Assembly (NCBI GenBank): GCA_031292525.1
Contig: JARLGY010000037.1
Span: 388,324 to 452,323, forward strand
DNA length: 64,000 nucleotides
Direction of reading: 5' to 3'
DNA from: Flavipsychrobacter sp.
GTDB lineage: Bacteria; Bacteroidota; Bacteroidia; Chitinophagales; Chitinophagaceae
The position numbers and the translations under genes are program-made. The notes under the pieces are model-generated. The model was not told the origin of the DNA. It worked only from the letters and a program-made list of their open reading frames with translations, and made no database searches. Shown here one piece after another: positions 1 through 9,975 of this stretch (the first letter of the stretch is position 1; every line of letters begins with the position of its first letter).

Positions 1-1074
1 TTTTTTTGCAATCCTTTCATCCGCATCCTTTATAGCTAGCCCACGCAGTGCCTGGCTCATTATGCCTTGCATGGTGGTATCGGCCATAAGGCTTTTTAGT
101 TTTTTTACCAACTCACTTTTGGCCATAGCATCAGTAACCATCAGCGCAGCGTTATGCTGTGTAAGCGCCTGTGCATTGCTTGTCTGGTGATCTTCTGCAG
201 CATATGGGAATGGCACAAAAATGACCGGCTTAGCAGCTATACACAGTTCTGATATAGCCAATGCACCCGCCCTGGATATTACAATATCAGCAGCAGCATA
301 GGCATAGTCCATCTCTTTTATAAAATCATACACTTTTACTCTGCCTTTGTATAGTGATGCACTCTGTACCGCCTGATGATAAAATTGTTTGCCTGTTTGC
401 CACACCAGCTGCACACCGGTATCCATTATGGTTGCCAGTTGCTCATTAATAGTTTCATTTATTGTTTTAGCGCCTAAGCTTCCGCCTACAGCAAGTATTG
501 TTGTTTTGGTAGCGTCACCACCCAGCCATACCTGGCCTTCATCGCGGGTGATATTCATCTGTGAAATATTTTTTCTTACCGGGTTGCCGGTAAGTATCAG
601 CCGGTCTTTAGGAAAGAATCTTTCCATGTTGGCATAGGCCACACAAATTGCTTGTGCTTTCTTGCCCAGTATCTGGTTGCTCTTCCCGGCATAGGAGTTC
701 TGCTCCTGTATCATGGTTGGGATACCCAAACGTTGTGCCATCCTCAGAATAGGAAAACTGGCATAACCACCTACACCTATAGCAGCGTCTGGCTTAAAAT
801 CTTTAATAATCTGCTTCGCATCCCTGTAGCTCTTCAGCAACTTAAATGGCAGTGTTATATTCTTGAGTATGTTGCTCCTGTTGAAGCCCGCAATATCCAA
901 CCCTACTATTTCAAAACCTTCCTGCGGCACTTTCTCCATTTCCATCTTGCCTTTAGCGCCTACAAAAAGCAATTGAGTGCCGGGCTGCAGGCGCTGCAAA
1001 GCATGGCCTATAGCTACCGCCGGGAAGATGTGACCTCCCGTACCCCCGCCTGCTATGATGATGCGCTTACTCAT
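1..1074 (-). CDS. murG: MurG, N-acetylglucosaminyltransferase (3' end cut by window edge)
   Basis: MurG transfers GlcNAc from UDP-GlcNAc onto lipid I to make lipid II at the inner face of the cytoplasmic membrane. The reading frame is open for 358 codons down to the window edge, and MurG proteins are usually about 360 residues, so only the last few codons are missing. Residues 9-15 read GGGTGGH, the glycine-rich acceptor-binding loop of the family. A later stretch with SRAGA and a PFPYAAEDHQ-like segment matches the UDP-GlcNAc-binding half. The ATG at 1074 follows the ftsW stop TAA with no gap, indicating translational coupling. The position, last visible in the minus-strand dcw operon after ftsW, is the expected one. 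MurC would be expected next, outside the window. Confidence 0.96.
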   Translation of the reverse strand, partial: MSKRIIIAGGGTGGHIFPAVAIGHALQRLQPGTQLLFVGAKGKMEMEKVPQEGFEIVGLDIAGFNRSNILKNITLPFKLLKSYRDAKQIIKDFKPDAAIGVGGYASFPILRMAQRLGIPTMIQEQNSYAGKSNQILGKKAQAICVAYANMERFFPKDRLILTGNPVRKNISQMNITRDEGQVWLGGDATKTTILAVGGSLGAKTINETINEQLATIMDTGVQLVWQTGKQFYHQAVQSASLYKGRVKVYDFIKEMDYAYAAADIVISRAGALAISELCIAAKPVIFVPFPYAAEDHQTSNAQALTQHNAALMVTDAMAKSELVKKLKSLMADTTMQGIMSQALRGLAIKDADERIAKK

Positions 1075-2376
1075 TTATGCCGGTAGTATTTTTGTTTTTT
1101 TAGGTGTTTTAATGATCAATTTACTCTTCATTTCAGTCTCGTCTTCGTCAGTATCTGCTTCAACCTCTTTAGTTTCTTTTGTGTCGGCAGCAATAGCCAT
1201 ATCTTTCTTCTTGCCTTCCATCTCATCTACATAGCGGCTCACGCTTAGCACTATGCCAATAGCTATACTTGTAAACCATATAGATGAACCACCCATACTC
1301 ACCATAGGCAACGTTAACCCCGTGACAGGTACCAAGTGCACGTTTACTGCCATATTCAACATGGCCTGGAATACCAACGTGATACTCAACCCCACGGCCA
1401 GGAATGCACCGAATGCATATGGGCACCTACGGAATATTAACACGCTTCTCCACAGGAACAACAAGTACAGCATAATGAGCACTGCGCCCCCGACTAAACC
1501 ATACTCCTCAATAATGATGGAATAAATAAAGTCGGAATACGGATGCGGCAGAAAATTGCGCTGCAGGCTATTGCCTGGCCCACGCCCTGTGATCCCACCA
1601 TTTGCAATAGCTATTTTGGCTTGCTGCACCTGGTACACATCTTCTTTCTTGCTGCCATCTTTTTTCTTGCCGCCTGCAAAGTCTTCAATACGTTGTTGCC
1701 ATGTACTTGCACGCCCAAAGTGTGTAAGCTTAGAAATAGTGAACAGCAACACCAGGCCAAATATCCCTGCCACTGCAAGCAATGCCAGATGGCGCATACG
1801 CACACGCCCTATAAAGAACAATATGCTGCATGTAGCACCAAGCATCAGCGCAGTAGAAAGGTTGGCCGGAGCAATGAATGCACACGTGAGCAACATTGGT
1901 ATAAGTACAGGCAGAAAACCTTTTTTCAAGTCTTTAATAACCGGCTGTTTAAGACTGAGTACTCGTGCCAAAAACATGAATAAGGCAAGCTTGGCAAGAT
2001 CCGAGGTCTGGAAAGTAAGATTGATGACCGGGAGCCGTATCCACCTGGAGCCTTCATTTAAAGAAGTACCGAAGAACAAGGTCCAGATGAGCAATGGTAA
2101 GCTTATAGTGTACAACACCATAGAGATACGCGCAAAACGGGTATAGTTAATACGATGTACCCAATAGATGATGAGCAAGCCAAAGGCCAGTACCATCACT
2201 TGTTTCACCATGTAGTAGCTGGCATTCTTTTCCATACGGTAAGCAAGTGAACCAGTAGAGCTGAATACAGCCAACAGGCTGATGAAGGAGAGTATGAGCA
2301 CTACAGCCCATATCACCCGGTCGCCCTGTGTTCGTTTTAGCAATTCCTGCCCGTATTGTTTACTTTTCAGCCACAT
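1075..2376 (-). CDS. ftsW: FtsW, lipid II polymerase of the division machinery
   Basis: A SEDS-family integral membrane glycosyltransferase of 433 residues that polymerises lipid II at the septum together with the class B PBP encoded upstream. Multiple hydrophobic segments span the protein. The family signature around GRGPGNSLQ and the downstream PHPYSDFIYSIIIEEYG segment is clear, as is a late PMVSMGGSS motif. The C-terminal ~45 residues are a charged cytoplasmic tail rich in K, E and D, longer than in many homologues. It is separated from murD by 108 bases, the largest gap inside the operon, in which I see no clear promoter or terminator. Its stop abuts the murG start. Confidence 0.96.
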   Translation of the reverse strand: MWLKSKQYGQELLKRTQGDRVIWAVVLILSFISLLAVFSSTGSLAYRMEKNASYYMVKQVMVLAFGLLIIYWVHRINYTRFARISMVLYTISLPLLIWTLFFGTSLNEGSRWIRLPVINLTFQTSDLAKLALFMFLARVLSLKQPVIKDLKKGFLPVLIPMLLTCAFIAPANLSTALMLGATCSILFFIGRVRMRHLALLAVAGIFGLVLLFTISKLTHFGRASTWQQRIEDFAGGKKKDGSKKEDVYQVQQAKIAIANGGITGRGPGNSLQRNFLPHPYSDFIYSIIIEEYGLVGGAVLIMLYLLFLWRSVLIFRRCPYAFGAFLAVGLSITLVFQAMLNMAVNVHLVPVTGLTLPMVSMGGSSIWFTSIAIGIVLSVSRYVDEMEGKKKDMAIAADTKETKEVEADTDEDETEMKSKLIIKTPKKTKILPA

Positions 2377-2484
2377 TTTCTTTACTGCTTTATTACACTT
2401 GTTTTCAACCCTTCATCATATTTCCAACTAAAGCCATTCTATACTTCTATCCATCTAATCTCTAACCGATAATCCTTTTATTTA

Positions 2485-3840
2485 CTAGAGTTCCTTTACT
2501 GCTTCCTTAAATTGATTGCCCCTGTCTTCATAATTTTTAAACAGATCGAAACTGGCACAACCCGGAGAAAGTAATACTACATCTCCCCGCTCGCTGCATT
2601 CAAAAGCTGTTGTCACTGCTTCTTTTGCACTCATTGTATCTATCATCACCGGCACTAATCCCTCAAATGCTTTGTGTATAGGTGTATTATCCACACCCAG
2701 GCACACTATAGCTTTTACTTTTTCTTCTACCAGTGCGGCTATTTCAGTATAGTCATTGCCTTTGTCCTGCCCACCAAGTATCAGTATCACAGGCTTGTTC
2801 ATGCTTTCAAGCGCAAACCAAACAGAGTTTACATTTGTTGCTTTACTGTCATTAATAAAATCAACACCTTTAACCGTACCTGCAAACTCAAGGCGGTGGT
2901 CCAGCCCTTCAAAGGTTTCAAAGCTTTCCCTGATCTTTATCTTCCTGATGCCTGCCACCCTTGCTGATATACCCGCTGCCATGCTGTTGTATTGATTGTG
3001 CTTCCCTTTTATTGCCAGGTCGTGGATGGATACATCCAGTTGTTCATCACCATAAAGAATATGGAGTTGTTCTTTCTTGACAAATGCTCCTTCCGTTAGT
3101 TCTTCGTGCTCGTCCATTGTGAAATAAATTGTTCTGGCGTTAGTAGTATGGTTGTGTAAGTAATTTTGTATCGCTTTATCGTCCTTGTTCAGCACCAGGT
3201 GGTCGTTGCTATCCTGATTTTCTGTTATCCTGAATTTTGAGGCCACATACTTCTCAAAATTGTAGTCGTAGCGGTCCAGGTGATCTGGAGTTATATTTAG
3301 CAGCACAGCTATATCCGGCTTGAACTGATGAATATCATCCAGCTGAAAACTGCTGATCTCTATCACATACCATTCGTGCGGCTGCTCTGCTATTTGCTTT
3401 GCAAAACTCACCCCTATATTGCCCACCATAGCTACATCATAACCTGCTTCCTTCAGCAGGTGAAAGGTAAGCTTGGTAGTAGTGCTCTTACCATTGCTGC
3501 CTGTTATGGCTATTATCTTACTGCTGCCTTTGTACCGGTACCCCAACTCTATCTCACTGCACACCAGTATATTGGCAGCTCGCACTTTTTTCATTATTTC
3601 GGTCTTCTCGCTAATGCCAGGGCTCTTTACCAGGCATGCTGCACCAAGTATCCTCTGTACATCATGTTTCCCTTCTTCATATTCTATACCTGCATCCTGC
3701 AACGTCTGGCGGTATTGTTCCTTAATGGTACCACCATCACTCACAAACACATCCCAACCTTGCTGCTTGCCAAGCAGGGCTGCGCCTACACCGCTTTCCG
3801 CAGCGCCCAGTATCACCAGTTGTTTGTTTTCGTTTTGCAC
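2485..3840 (-). CDS. murD: MurD, UDP-MurNAc-L-alanine:D-glutamate ligase
   Basis: Adds D-glutamate to UDP-MurNAc-L-Ala in the cytoplasm. It has 451 residues, as usual for the family. Residues 114-122 (GSNGKSTTT) form the Mur-ligase ATP-binding loop, and later NDSKATN and a HRLEF-type segment match the ligase and C-terminal domains. The start codon is GTG at 3840, whose G is the last base of the mraY TAG stop (TAGTG), so the two genes share one base. That arrangement strongly supports the GTG start and coupled translation. Confidence 0.96.
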   Translation of the reverse strand: MQNENKQLVILGAAESGVGAALLGKQQGWDVFVSDGGTIKEQYRQTLQDAGIEYEEGKHDVQRILGAACLVKSPGISEKTEIMKKVRAANILVCSEIELGYRYKGSSKIIAITGSNGKSTTTKLTFHLLKEAGYDVAMVGNIGVSFAKQIAEQPHEWYVIEISSFQLDDIHQFKPDIAVLLNITPDHLDRYDYNFEKYVASKFRITENQDSNDHLVLNKDDKAIQNYLHNHTTNARTIYFTMDEHEELTEGAFVKKEQLHILYGDEQLDVSIHDLAIKGKHNQYNSMAAGISARVAGIRKIKIRESFETFEGLDHRLEFAGTVKGVDFINDSKATNVNSVWFALESMNKPVILILGGQDKGNDYTEIAALVEEKVKAIVCLGVDNTPIHKAFEGLVPVMIDTMSAKEAVTTAFECSERGDVVLLSPGCASFDLFKNYEDRGNQFKEAVKEL

Positions 3841-5111
3841 TATTGCAGTTTTAATGTTACTATACTCATTATGGCCAATATGATCCCTATTATCCAGAAC
3901 CGTGTTACGATCTTAGCTTCCTGGTAACCCTTTTTCTGAAAATGATGATGCAGCGGTGACATCAGGAATACCCTGCGCCCTTCGCCGTATTTCTTCTTAG
4001 TGTACTTGAAGTACCACACCTGTATAATGACCGACAAATTCTCAACCAGGAAGATGCCACAGATGATAGGTATCAGTAACTCTTTACGCACCATTATAGC
4101 CAGTGATGCTATAATACCACCCAACGCCAGGCTGCCTGTATCGCCCATAAAAACCTGTGCGGGGTATGCATTGTACCACAAGAAACCTACACATGCCCCC
4201 ACAAATGCACCGATGAAAATAGACAGCTCACCCAGGTTAGGGATGTCCATAATATTGAGGTAACCGGCAAATATGTAGTTACCCGATAGGTAAGCAAACA
4301 CAGCAATACAAATACCTGCTATGGCGGATACCCCTGTAGCTAGCCCATCAATACCATCGGTAATGTTTGCTCCGTTAGATACTGCAATGATGATAAATGT
4401 AACCACCAGTATATAAATAAGTGGAGTAGCTATATTGATGTATTTTTCACCAAACATGGCGCCCAGTGAAGCATAGCTAACTTCATGACTTTTAAGAAAT
4501 GGGATAGTTGTAGTAACACCTTTAATGTTTACATAATAGTGCGCTACCCCGTTTTCATCCTTTCTAGCATACGGTTTAGACATTTGCTTTTCAGTACTGT
4601 TCAGCAATACATGCCCATCTTTAGGTACTTCTCTAGATACCAGTACATTCTGATTGTAGTACATAGTAACACCTACTATAATCCCAAGCCCTACCTGCCC
4701 TATCACCTTAAACTTACCTGCCAGGCCTTCCTTATTTTTTTTGAACACCTTTATGTAGTCATCAAGGTAGCCTATAGCGCCGCACCATATGGTAGAGACG
4801 ATCATCAAGATGATATACACATTCTGCACGCGCGCAAACAACAATGTAGGAATCAGTATAGCAGCAATGATAATGATACCCCCCATTGTAGGTGTACCCT
4901 TCTTCTGTTTTTCACCTTCCAGACCCAGATCTCTTATCACTTCGCCCACTTGTTTCCTTTGCAGGAAACGGATCAGGTTCTTGCCGAATATCATAGATAT
5001 CACCAGCGATGCGATAATGGCCATAGCAGTACGGAAAGTGATATAATTAAATACCCCTGCTCCTGAAAGCCTGAAATGATCGCGCAGATATATGAACAAG
5101 TAATACAGCAT
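3840..5111 (-). CDS. mraY: MraY, phospho-MurNAc-pentapeptide transferase
   Basis: Integral membrane enzyme that moves phospho-MurNAc-pentapeptide onto undecaprenyl phosphate, giving lipid I. It has 423 residues against about 360 in Escherichia coli. The extra length is mostly an insertion near residues 165-220, between transmembrane segments. The GTPTMGG signature near the N-terminus, the GYLDD motif, [10 protein letters not shown] and the [11 protein letters not shown] segment near the C-terminus are all present and cover the conserved acidic and histidine residues of the family. It overlaps murD by one base and starts 9 bases after the murE stop. I believe the insertion is typical of Bacteroidota MraY rather than unique here. 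Confidence 0.96.
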   Translation of the reverse strand: MLYYLFIYLRDHFRLSGAGVFNYITFRTAMAIIASLVISMIFGKNLIRFLQRKQVGEVIRDLGLEGEKQKKGTPTMGGIIIIAAILIPTLLFARVQNVYIILMIVSTIWCGAIGYLDDYIKVFKKNKEGLAGKFKVIGQVGLGIIVGVTMYYNQNVLVSREVPKDGHVLLNSTEKQMSKPYARKDENGVAHYYVNIKGVTTTIPFLKSHEVSYASLGAMFGEKYINIATPLIYILVVTFIIIAVSNGANITDGIDGLATGVSAIAGICIAVFAYLSGNYIFAGYLNIMDIPNLGELSIFIGAFVGACVGFLWYNAYPAQVFMGDTGSLALGGIIASLAIMVRKELLIPIICGIFLVENLSVIIQVWYFKYTKKKYGEGRRVFLMSPLHHHFQKKGYQEAKIVTRFWIIGIILAIMSIVTLKLQ

Positions 5112-5120
5112 ACTGGTTTG

Positions 5121-6587
5121 CTATTTATCTAATGTTATAAATGCTTCTGTTAATACCTGCCTGTCGTCAAAAGGATATTTCACGCCTTTTATCTCCTGGT
5201 ATGTTTCGTGTCCTTTGCCTGCTACCAGCAATATATCGCCGGGATGAGCCAGCGCACAAGCCGTTTTTATCGCCTCCCTCCTATCGGTTATACGTAGTAT
5301 TCTTCTTTTTTGTGTGGCATTAAGTCCTGCCACCATTTCATCCAATATCGCTTCAGGATCTTCGCTGCGCGGGTTATCGGCAGTAAGTATCACTCGTTCA
5401 CTATGCTCACATGCTACTACTGCCATCACGGGCCGTTTGGTGCGGTCTCTGTCGCCGCCACAGCCTGCTACTGTTATTATCTGCTGCCCGTCTGTGCGCA
5501 ATTGCTTTATAGTTGCCAATACATTCAGCAGTGCATCGGGTGTATGGGCATAATCTACTATTCCCAGTATTTTCTCTTTGGGCGACATGTATGTTTCAAA
5601 CCTGCCTGGCGCACCATGCAAATCGCTCAGTACGGCTAATATTTCCATACCCTCTACACCCAGCAATTTTGCTGCACCATATACAGCCAGCAGGTTATAG
5701 GCATTAAATGTGCCTATCATCCTGAAGTGCGCTTCATGCCCGTCAACTACCATTACCAGGCCGGTAAGATTGTTTTCAAGCACTTTACCTTTTATGGTAG
5801 CAGGTGCTTTTAAACTGTATGTGCACTTTTCAGCTATTGTGTTTTGCAACATCACCATACCTCTTTTATCATCAGCATTGGTAAGTGCAAAAGCATTATC
5901 GGGCAAACCATCAAAAAAGCTTTTTTTCACCCGTATGTACTCGTCAAATGTTTTGTGATAGTCCAGGTGATCATGAGTAATGTTGGTAAATATGCCACCA
6001 CAGAACCTTAACCCTGCAATGCGTTGCTGGTGTACGGCATGAGAGCTCACTTCCATAAACACATGCGTGCATCCTGCACTTACCATTTCTGCCAGTAATG
6101 CCTGTATAGCTATCGCATCGGGGGTGGTATGGGTAGCAGTGATCACCTTATCATTTACCTGGTTTTGCACAGTAGATATTAGGCCGCACTTATAACCCAG
6201 CCTCTCAAATAATTTAAAGAGCAGTGTAGCGGTTGTTGTCTTACCGTTTGTGCCTGTCACTCCCATTACTTTCAGCTGATGCGAAGGACTGCCATAAAAT
6301 GCATCGGCCATTAGCCCCACTGCGGCAGCGCTGTCCTTTACTTTTACATAGCTAACTCCATCTGTTCTTTCAGCAGGTAGCGATTCAGCAACAATAACTG
6401 TCGCACCATTTTCTATGGCTTTTCCAATAAAAGTATGACCGTCGCTGATGGTTCCTTTTACAGCTATAAATGCAAAACTGTTACGCACTAAACGTGAGTC
6501 TATAGCCAGCCCTGCCACTTCTATAGCAGCATCTCCCTGTGTTGTTGCACCGGGCACATTTATCAGTATATCACGTAGCGCTGGCAT
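5121..6587 (-). CDS. murE: MurE, UDP-MurNAc-tripeptide synthetase (diaminopimelate-adding)
   Basis: Adds the third stem-peptide residue in the cytoplasm. The 488-residue protein has the ATP loop TGTNGKTTT at 111-119. The amino-acid selectivity motif DNPR at 404-407 is the form found in meso-diaminopimelate-adding enzymes, whereas lysine-adding enzymes differ there. The C-terminal GKGHE motif is also present. It lies 9 bases after the ftsI stop and 9 bases before mraY, so it is clearly part of the same transcript. Confidence 0.96.
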   Translation of the reverse strand: MPALRDILINVPGATTQGDAAIEVAGLAIDSRLVRNSFAFIAVKGTISDGHTFIGKAIENGATVIVAESLPAERTDGVSYVKVKDSAAAVGLMADAFYGSPSHQLKVMGVTGTNGKTTTATLLFKLFERLGYKCGLISTVQNQVNDKVITATHTTPDAIAIQALLAEMVSAGCTHVFMEVSSHAVHQQRIAGLRFCGGIFTNITHDHLDYHKTFDEYIRVKKSFFDGLPDNAFALTNADDKRGMVMLQNTIAEKCTYSLKAPATIKGKVLENNLTGLVMVVDGHEAHFRMIGTFNAYNLLAVYGAAKLLGVEGMEILAVLSDLHGAPGRFETYMSPKEKILGIVDYAHTPDALLNVLATIKQLRTDGQQIITVAGCGGDRDRTKRPVMAVVACEHSERVILTADNPRSEDPEAILDEMVAGLNATQKRRILRITDRREAIKTACALAHPGDILLVAGKGHETYQEIKGVKYPFDDRQVLTEAFITLDK

Positions 6588-6596
6588 CTCAATTAT

Positions 6597-8690
6597 TTAG
6601 CTTAACTGTAGTATTATATTTTCTCCTTTTACCACCTTTGTTCCGGGTGTTAACGATTGCTGGCGTACCCTGCCCCTCCCTGCTATCTGCACTTGCAGCC
6701 CTTCCTGCTCCAACAGGTAAACCGCATCCTTAAGCCCCATGCCTGTAACATCAGGTACATTACCATAATAAACCTGGCGGGGGCGTATCACCATTTTCTT
6801 TGTCGTGTCAGTATATAGTTGCGCAAAGCTGCCGGGCTGCTCTGCTTGTGCAGGCACTTGCATGCCTACCGCTTGCAGCAAAGTCTGGTAATTTCTTACA
6901 GTGGCTTGTAGTGCCGGTATCTTGCTGTCAGCAGCATTTTTTGCCACGCTATCCAGCGGTCCATCCCAACCACCTATATTCCCGGCAAATATTTTGTCGG
7001 CTATCATACGGAACACCGGCGCAGCAACTGCACCGCCATAGTAAATGTTAGAGTGTGGCCGTGTACGTATTACTACGCATATGGTATATTTAGGCTTTTC
7101 GGCAGGGAAGTAACCTACAAACGAACCCTGGTAATAACCATCCCTATAAGTGATGCCTTTATCAGCCACCTGGGCCGTACCAGTTTTACCTGCTATGGTA
7201 TAAAATGGCGACGAAATATTCTTAGCTGTACCCTCGCGCACCACTGCTTGTGTACACCTCTTTAACTGCTCCACAACTGCCGGAGAACCTACCTGCTCTA
7301 CTACGGTAACAGGAGAGAACGTTTGCACATCCTTTCCATATTCTCTTATGGAGCTTACCAGGTATGGCTTCATCATCTTGCCATTATTGGCTATTGAGTT
7401 GTAAAGCATGCAGGTATGCAATGGCGTTATCTGCACTTCATACCCTGTAGCCATCCACGGTAAGCTAGTCTGGCTCCAGCTACGATTCTCAGGTCCTTTC
7501 ACGTTCGATCTGTATTCACCACCCAGGTCTATTCCTGTCTTTTTATCGAGGTGGAGTTTGCGCAGGTGCCCAACAAACTGGTCTGGATCCTTATAATAAT
7601 AAGTGTTCGCCAATTTAGCCATTGCAGCGTTAGATGACTCTGCAAAGGCCTTCCAAATAGGCATTGCATGCAAACCAAGGTGCGAATCGCGCATTACCCT
7701 GTTCCCAAATCTTATCTGGCCACCTTCTGCATCTATTATATCATCTACCGTTACATACTTATCATTTAGTAGCGATATCAATGTTACCAGCTTAAATGTT
7801 GATCCCGGCTCCGTAGGCATTAGAGCGTAGTTGCGCTGCTCTGTATAATCACCCGTGCTGTCACGCCCCAGGTTCACCATTGCTCTTATCTTACCCGTAT
7901 TCACCTCCATTACTATGCAGGTACCATACTCGCATTTTTCATTTTTCAGTACGCCATACAATACGTGCTCAGCAACATCTTGTATCCCCATATCCAGAGT
8001 AGTCACGATGTCTTTACCATTCACAGCCTCTTCTTCGCTGCCTTCTATTGGCATCCAGGTGCCGGTAGTCTTTTGTTCTATCCTGCTGCCATCTGTACCT
8101 TTTAATGAATTGTCGTAGGTAGCCTCAAGACCAATGGCCATACCTGGCCGCCATGTACCTATTATGCTTGTAGCAAGGGTTTCATAGGGATTTTTCCTTT
8201 TCACCTCAGGCTCTGCTATAAAGCCACCCGAGCCTTTACCATGCCTGAAGATGGGGAAATACCTCAACTGCTCGTACTTATCATACGGTAAGTGCCTGAA
8301 CAACTGATAATACATTTCCTGGTTATCGTAGGCTTCCTGCAGCTCTTTCCGGTACTCGCCTTCTGTCATGTCATTATATAAATGAGAAAGGCACAGTGCC
8401 AGCGAATCAACTTCTTTATTAAAAATCTTGGGTGTAATGGCTGAAAAATCTACGTGTATATTAAACTGCGGCACAGACGACGATAGCAACAGACCATCTT
8501 CGTTATATATATTGCCACGCTCTGCCTGTAGCGGCATGTTTCGGGTATGCACTTCCTTCGCTGCATTGCGCAGTTCCTCTCCTTCCCTTACCTGTATCAT
8601 TGCCGCTTTCACCAATATGGCTACACCCAGCAGGCAAATGCAGGTAAAGGCTATATACACCCTGAATCGTATGTCTTTTTTTACATCCAC
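6597..8690 (-). CDS. ftsI: FtsI-type class B penicillin-binding protein with C-terminal PASTA domain
   Basis: Septal peptidoglycan transpeptidase (PBP3-like) that works with FtsW. It has 697 residues. A single N-terminal membrane anchor at about 12-32 is followed by a PBP dimerisation region. The transpeptidase domain has STFK at 297-300 (catalytic serine 297), SSN at 352-354 and KTGT at 502-505. The last ~60 residues form one PASTA domain (VPDVTGMGLKDAV...), which in other bacteria binds muropeptides or beta-lactams. A PASTA tail on FtsI is seen in Bacteroidota and Gram-positives but not in E. coli. It begins 12 bases after the FtsL-like gene. Confidence 0.95.
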   Translation of the reverse strand: MDVKKDIRFRVYIAFTCICLLGVAILVKAAMIQVREGEELRNAAKEVHTRNMPLQAERGNIYNEDGLLLSSSVPQFNIHVDFSAITPKIFNKEVDSLALCLSHLYNDMTEGEYRKELQEAYDNQEMYYQLFRHLPYDKYEQLRYFPIFRHGKGSGGFIAEPEVKRKNPYETLATSIIGTWRPGMAIGLEATYDNSLKGTDGSRIEQKTTGTWMPIEGSEEEAVNGKDIVTTLDMGIQDVAEHVLYGVLKNEKCEYGTCIVMEVNTGKIRAMVNLGRDSTGDYTEQRNYALMPTEPGSTFKLVTLISLLNDKYVTVDDIIDAEGGQIRFGNRVMRDSHLGLHAMPIWKAFAESSNAAMAKLANTYYYKDPDQFVGHLRKLHLDKKTGIDLGGEYRSNVKGPENRSWSQTSLPWMATGYEVQITPLHTCMLYNSIANNGKMMKPYLVSSIREYGKDVQTFSPVTVVEQVGSPAVVEQLKRCTQAVVREGTAKNISSPFYTIAGKTGTAQVADKGITYRDGYYQGSFVGYFPAEKPKYTICVVIRTRPHSNIYYGGAVAAPVFRMIADKIFAGNIGGWDGPLDSVAKNAADSKIPALQATVRNYQTLLQAVGMQVPAQAEQPGSFAQLYTDTTKKMVIRPRQVYYGNVPDVTGMGLKDAVYLLEQEGLQVQIAGRGRVRQQSLTPGTKVVKGENIILQLS

Positions 8691-8702
8691 TTATCTGTAC
8701 AC

Positions 8703-9071
8703 TCAATTATTTGGGGTAGTATCTGTTTCCACTTTATAAGCCGGCAGCAACAAGGGTTTTAGCCCATACACACCTGCGTTCCTTATCACCTGGCTTTCCA
8801 TTTTTGTATTCAGCAACTGCATCTTCATATCCATATACTTCCATCGTAGTTCCTTCAGTGCCCGGTTCTCATTATTGAGTTCCCTTTGCATCTCCAGCGC
8901 ATGATGGTTGTTGCTGATGTAAAACACACATAACAGCGACGCAAATGCCAGGTATGGCAGGTTGCTGACTACGGCTTTATAAGATATTTTGTCCAGCAAA
9001 GCGCTCCAATCGTTCCGCACTTGCTGTGCGGGTGTCATTTGCGCTTGCGATCTTTTATCTTTCTCTGCCAT
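8703..9071 (-). CDS. ftsL: FtsL-like cell division protein
   Basis: A 122-residue single-pass membrane protein with a charged cytoplasmic N-terminus (about 1-38), a transmembrane segment at about 39-54 and a periplasmic heptad-like helix (about 58-95). This is the architecture of FtsL, which links FtsQB to the FtsWI synthase. Sequence similarity among FtsL proteins is weak, so the call rests on size, topology and the fixed position between rsmH and ftsI. It starts 3 bases after the rsmH stop and ends 12 bases before ftsI. Confidence 0.85.
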   Translation of the reverse strand: MAEKDKRSQAQMTPAQQVRNDWSALLDKISYKAVVSNLPYLAFASLLCVFYISNNHHALEMQRELNNENRALKELRWKYMDMKMQLLNTKMESQVIRNAGVYGLKPLLLPAYKVETDTTPNN

Positions 9072-9074
9072 TTT

Positions 9075-9974
9075 CTAAATCAGCTTTTCGGCTATCCTCA
9101 ATTTTGCACTCCTACTGCGTGGGTTATGTTTTATCTCTTGTTCTGTAGGTTCTATTGGCTTGGCATTTACTGCCTTAAGGGGCCACTTCTGTTCCGTCAT
9201 TGCCTGCTCATCACGTTGCCCGTTCTTTATAAACTGTTTTACCATCCGGTCTTCCAACGAGTGGAATGTGATAACACTTAACCGGCCGCCGGGCTTTAAA
9301 CTTTGTTCTGCCTGGCGCAACAGATCGTTCAGCACCCCCATCTCGTCATTTACTTCTATCCTCAATGCCTGGAACACTTGAGCCAGGTAACGTACAGGAT
9401 TTCCCTTTATAACAGGCCCTATCATCGCCTTTAATCCATCTATGCTATTGGTAGCGCCGCCCTTTCTATTGGCTACAATGTGTTTTGCCAGTTGTCGGGC
9501 ATTGCGCACTTCGCCATAGTTTTCAAATATGTTTAGCAACTGTTGCTCATTGTAGGTGCGCAATACTATTGCCGCTGTCAATTCCTGCCTTTTATCCATC
9601 CGCATGTCCAGGGGGCCGTCAAACCTGATGGAGAAACCACGTTCTGCCGTATCAAACTGAAAAGAACTTACTCCCAGGTCTGCCAATATCCCATCTACCG
9701 CGCTATATCCATTCAGCCGTAAAAACCGGCGCATGTATTTAAAATTTTCCGTTACAGGTATCAACCTGCTATCATTCGGTTTATTTTTCCAGGCGTCTGC
9801 ATCCTGGTCAAAAGCAATGAGCCTGCCATGCTCACCCAAATGGGCTAATATTGCTTTGCTATGCCCACCACCCCCAAACGTTGCATCTACATACACACCA
9901 TCCTCCTTTATTGCCAAACCATCTACCGCTTCTTTTAAAAGAACTGACGTGTGGTAAAAAGTGGGTGCAGCCAT
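9075..9974 (-). CDS. rsmH: RsmH (MraW), 16S rRNA N4-methyltransferase
   Basis: S-adenosylmethionine-dependent enzyme that methylates C1402 of 16S rRNA. The start chosen is the ATG at 9974, giving MAAPTFYHTSVLLKE, which matches the conserved family N-terminus and sits one base after the mraZ TGA. An ATG at 9986 and a TTG at 9989 also lie in frame but would overlap mraZ. DATFGGGGHS is the SAM-binding loop, and ADLGVSSFQ and the C-terminal TFHSLEDR motif are hallmarks. The protein is 299 residues, normal for the family. Confidence 0.96.
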   Translation of the reverse strand: MAAPTFYHTSVLLKEAVDGLAIKEDGVYVDATFGGGGHSKAILAHLGEHGRLIAFDQDADAWKNKPNDSRLIPVTENFKYMRRFLRLNGYSAVDGILADLGVSSFQFDTAERGFSIRFDGPLDMRMDKRQELTAAIVLRTYNEQQLLNIFENYGEVRNARQLAKHIVANRKGGATNSIDGLKAMIGPVIKGNPVRYLAQVFQALRIEVNDEMGVLNDLLRQAEQSLKPGGRLSVITFHSLEDRMVKQFIKNGQRDEQAMTEQKWPLKAVNAKPIEPTEQEIKHNPRSRSAKLRIAEKLI

Positions 9975-9975
9975 A

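Noticed and set aside
652..1086. 144-codon plus-strand open frame
   Set aside because: It is antisense to murG, whose protein matches the family throughout; the plus-strand product has no coding features.
1556..2146. 196-codon plus-strand open frame opposite ftsW
   Set aside because: Composition shadow of the ftsW reading frame, with no start context or motif.
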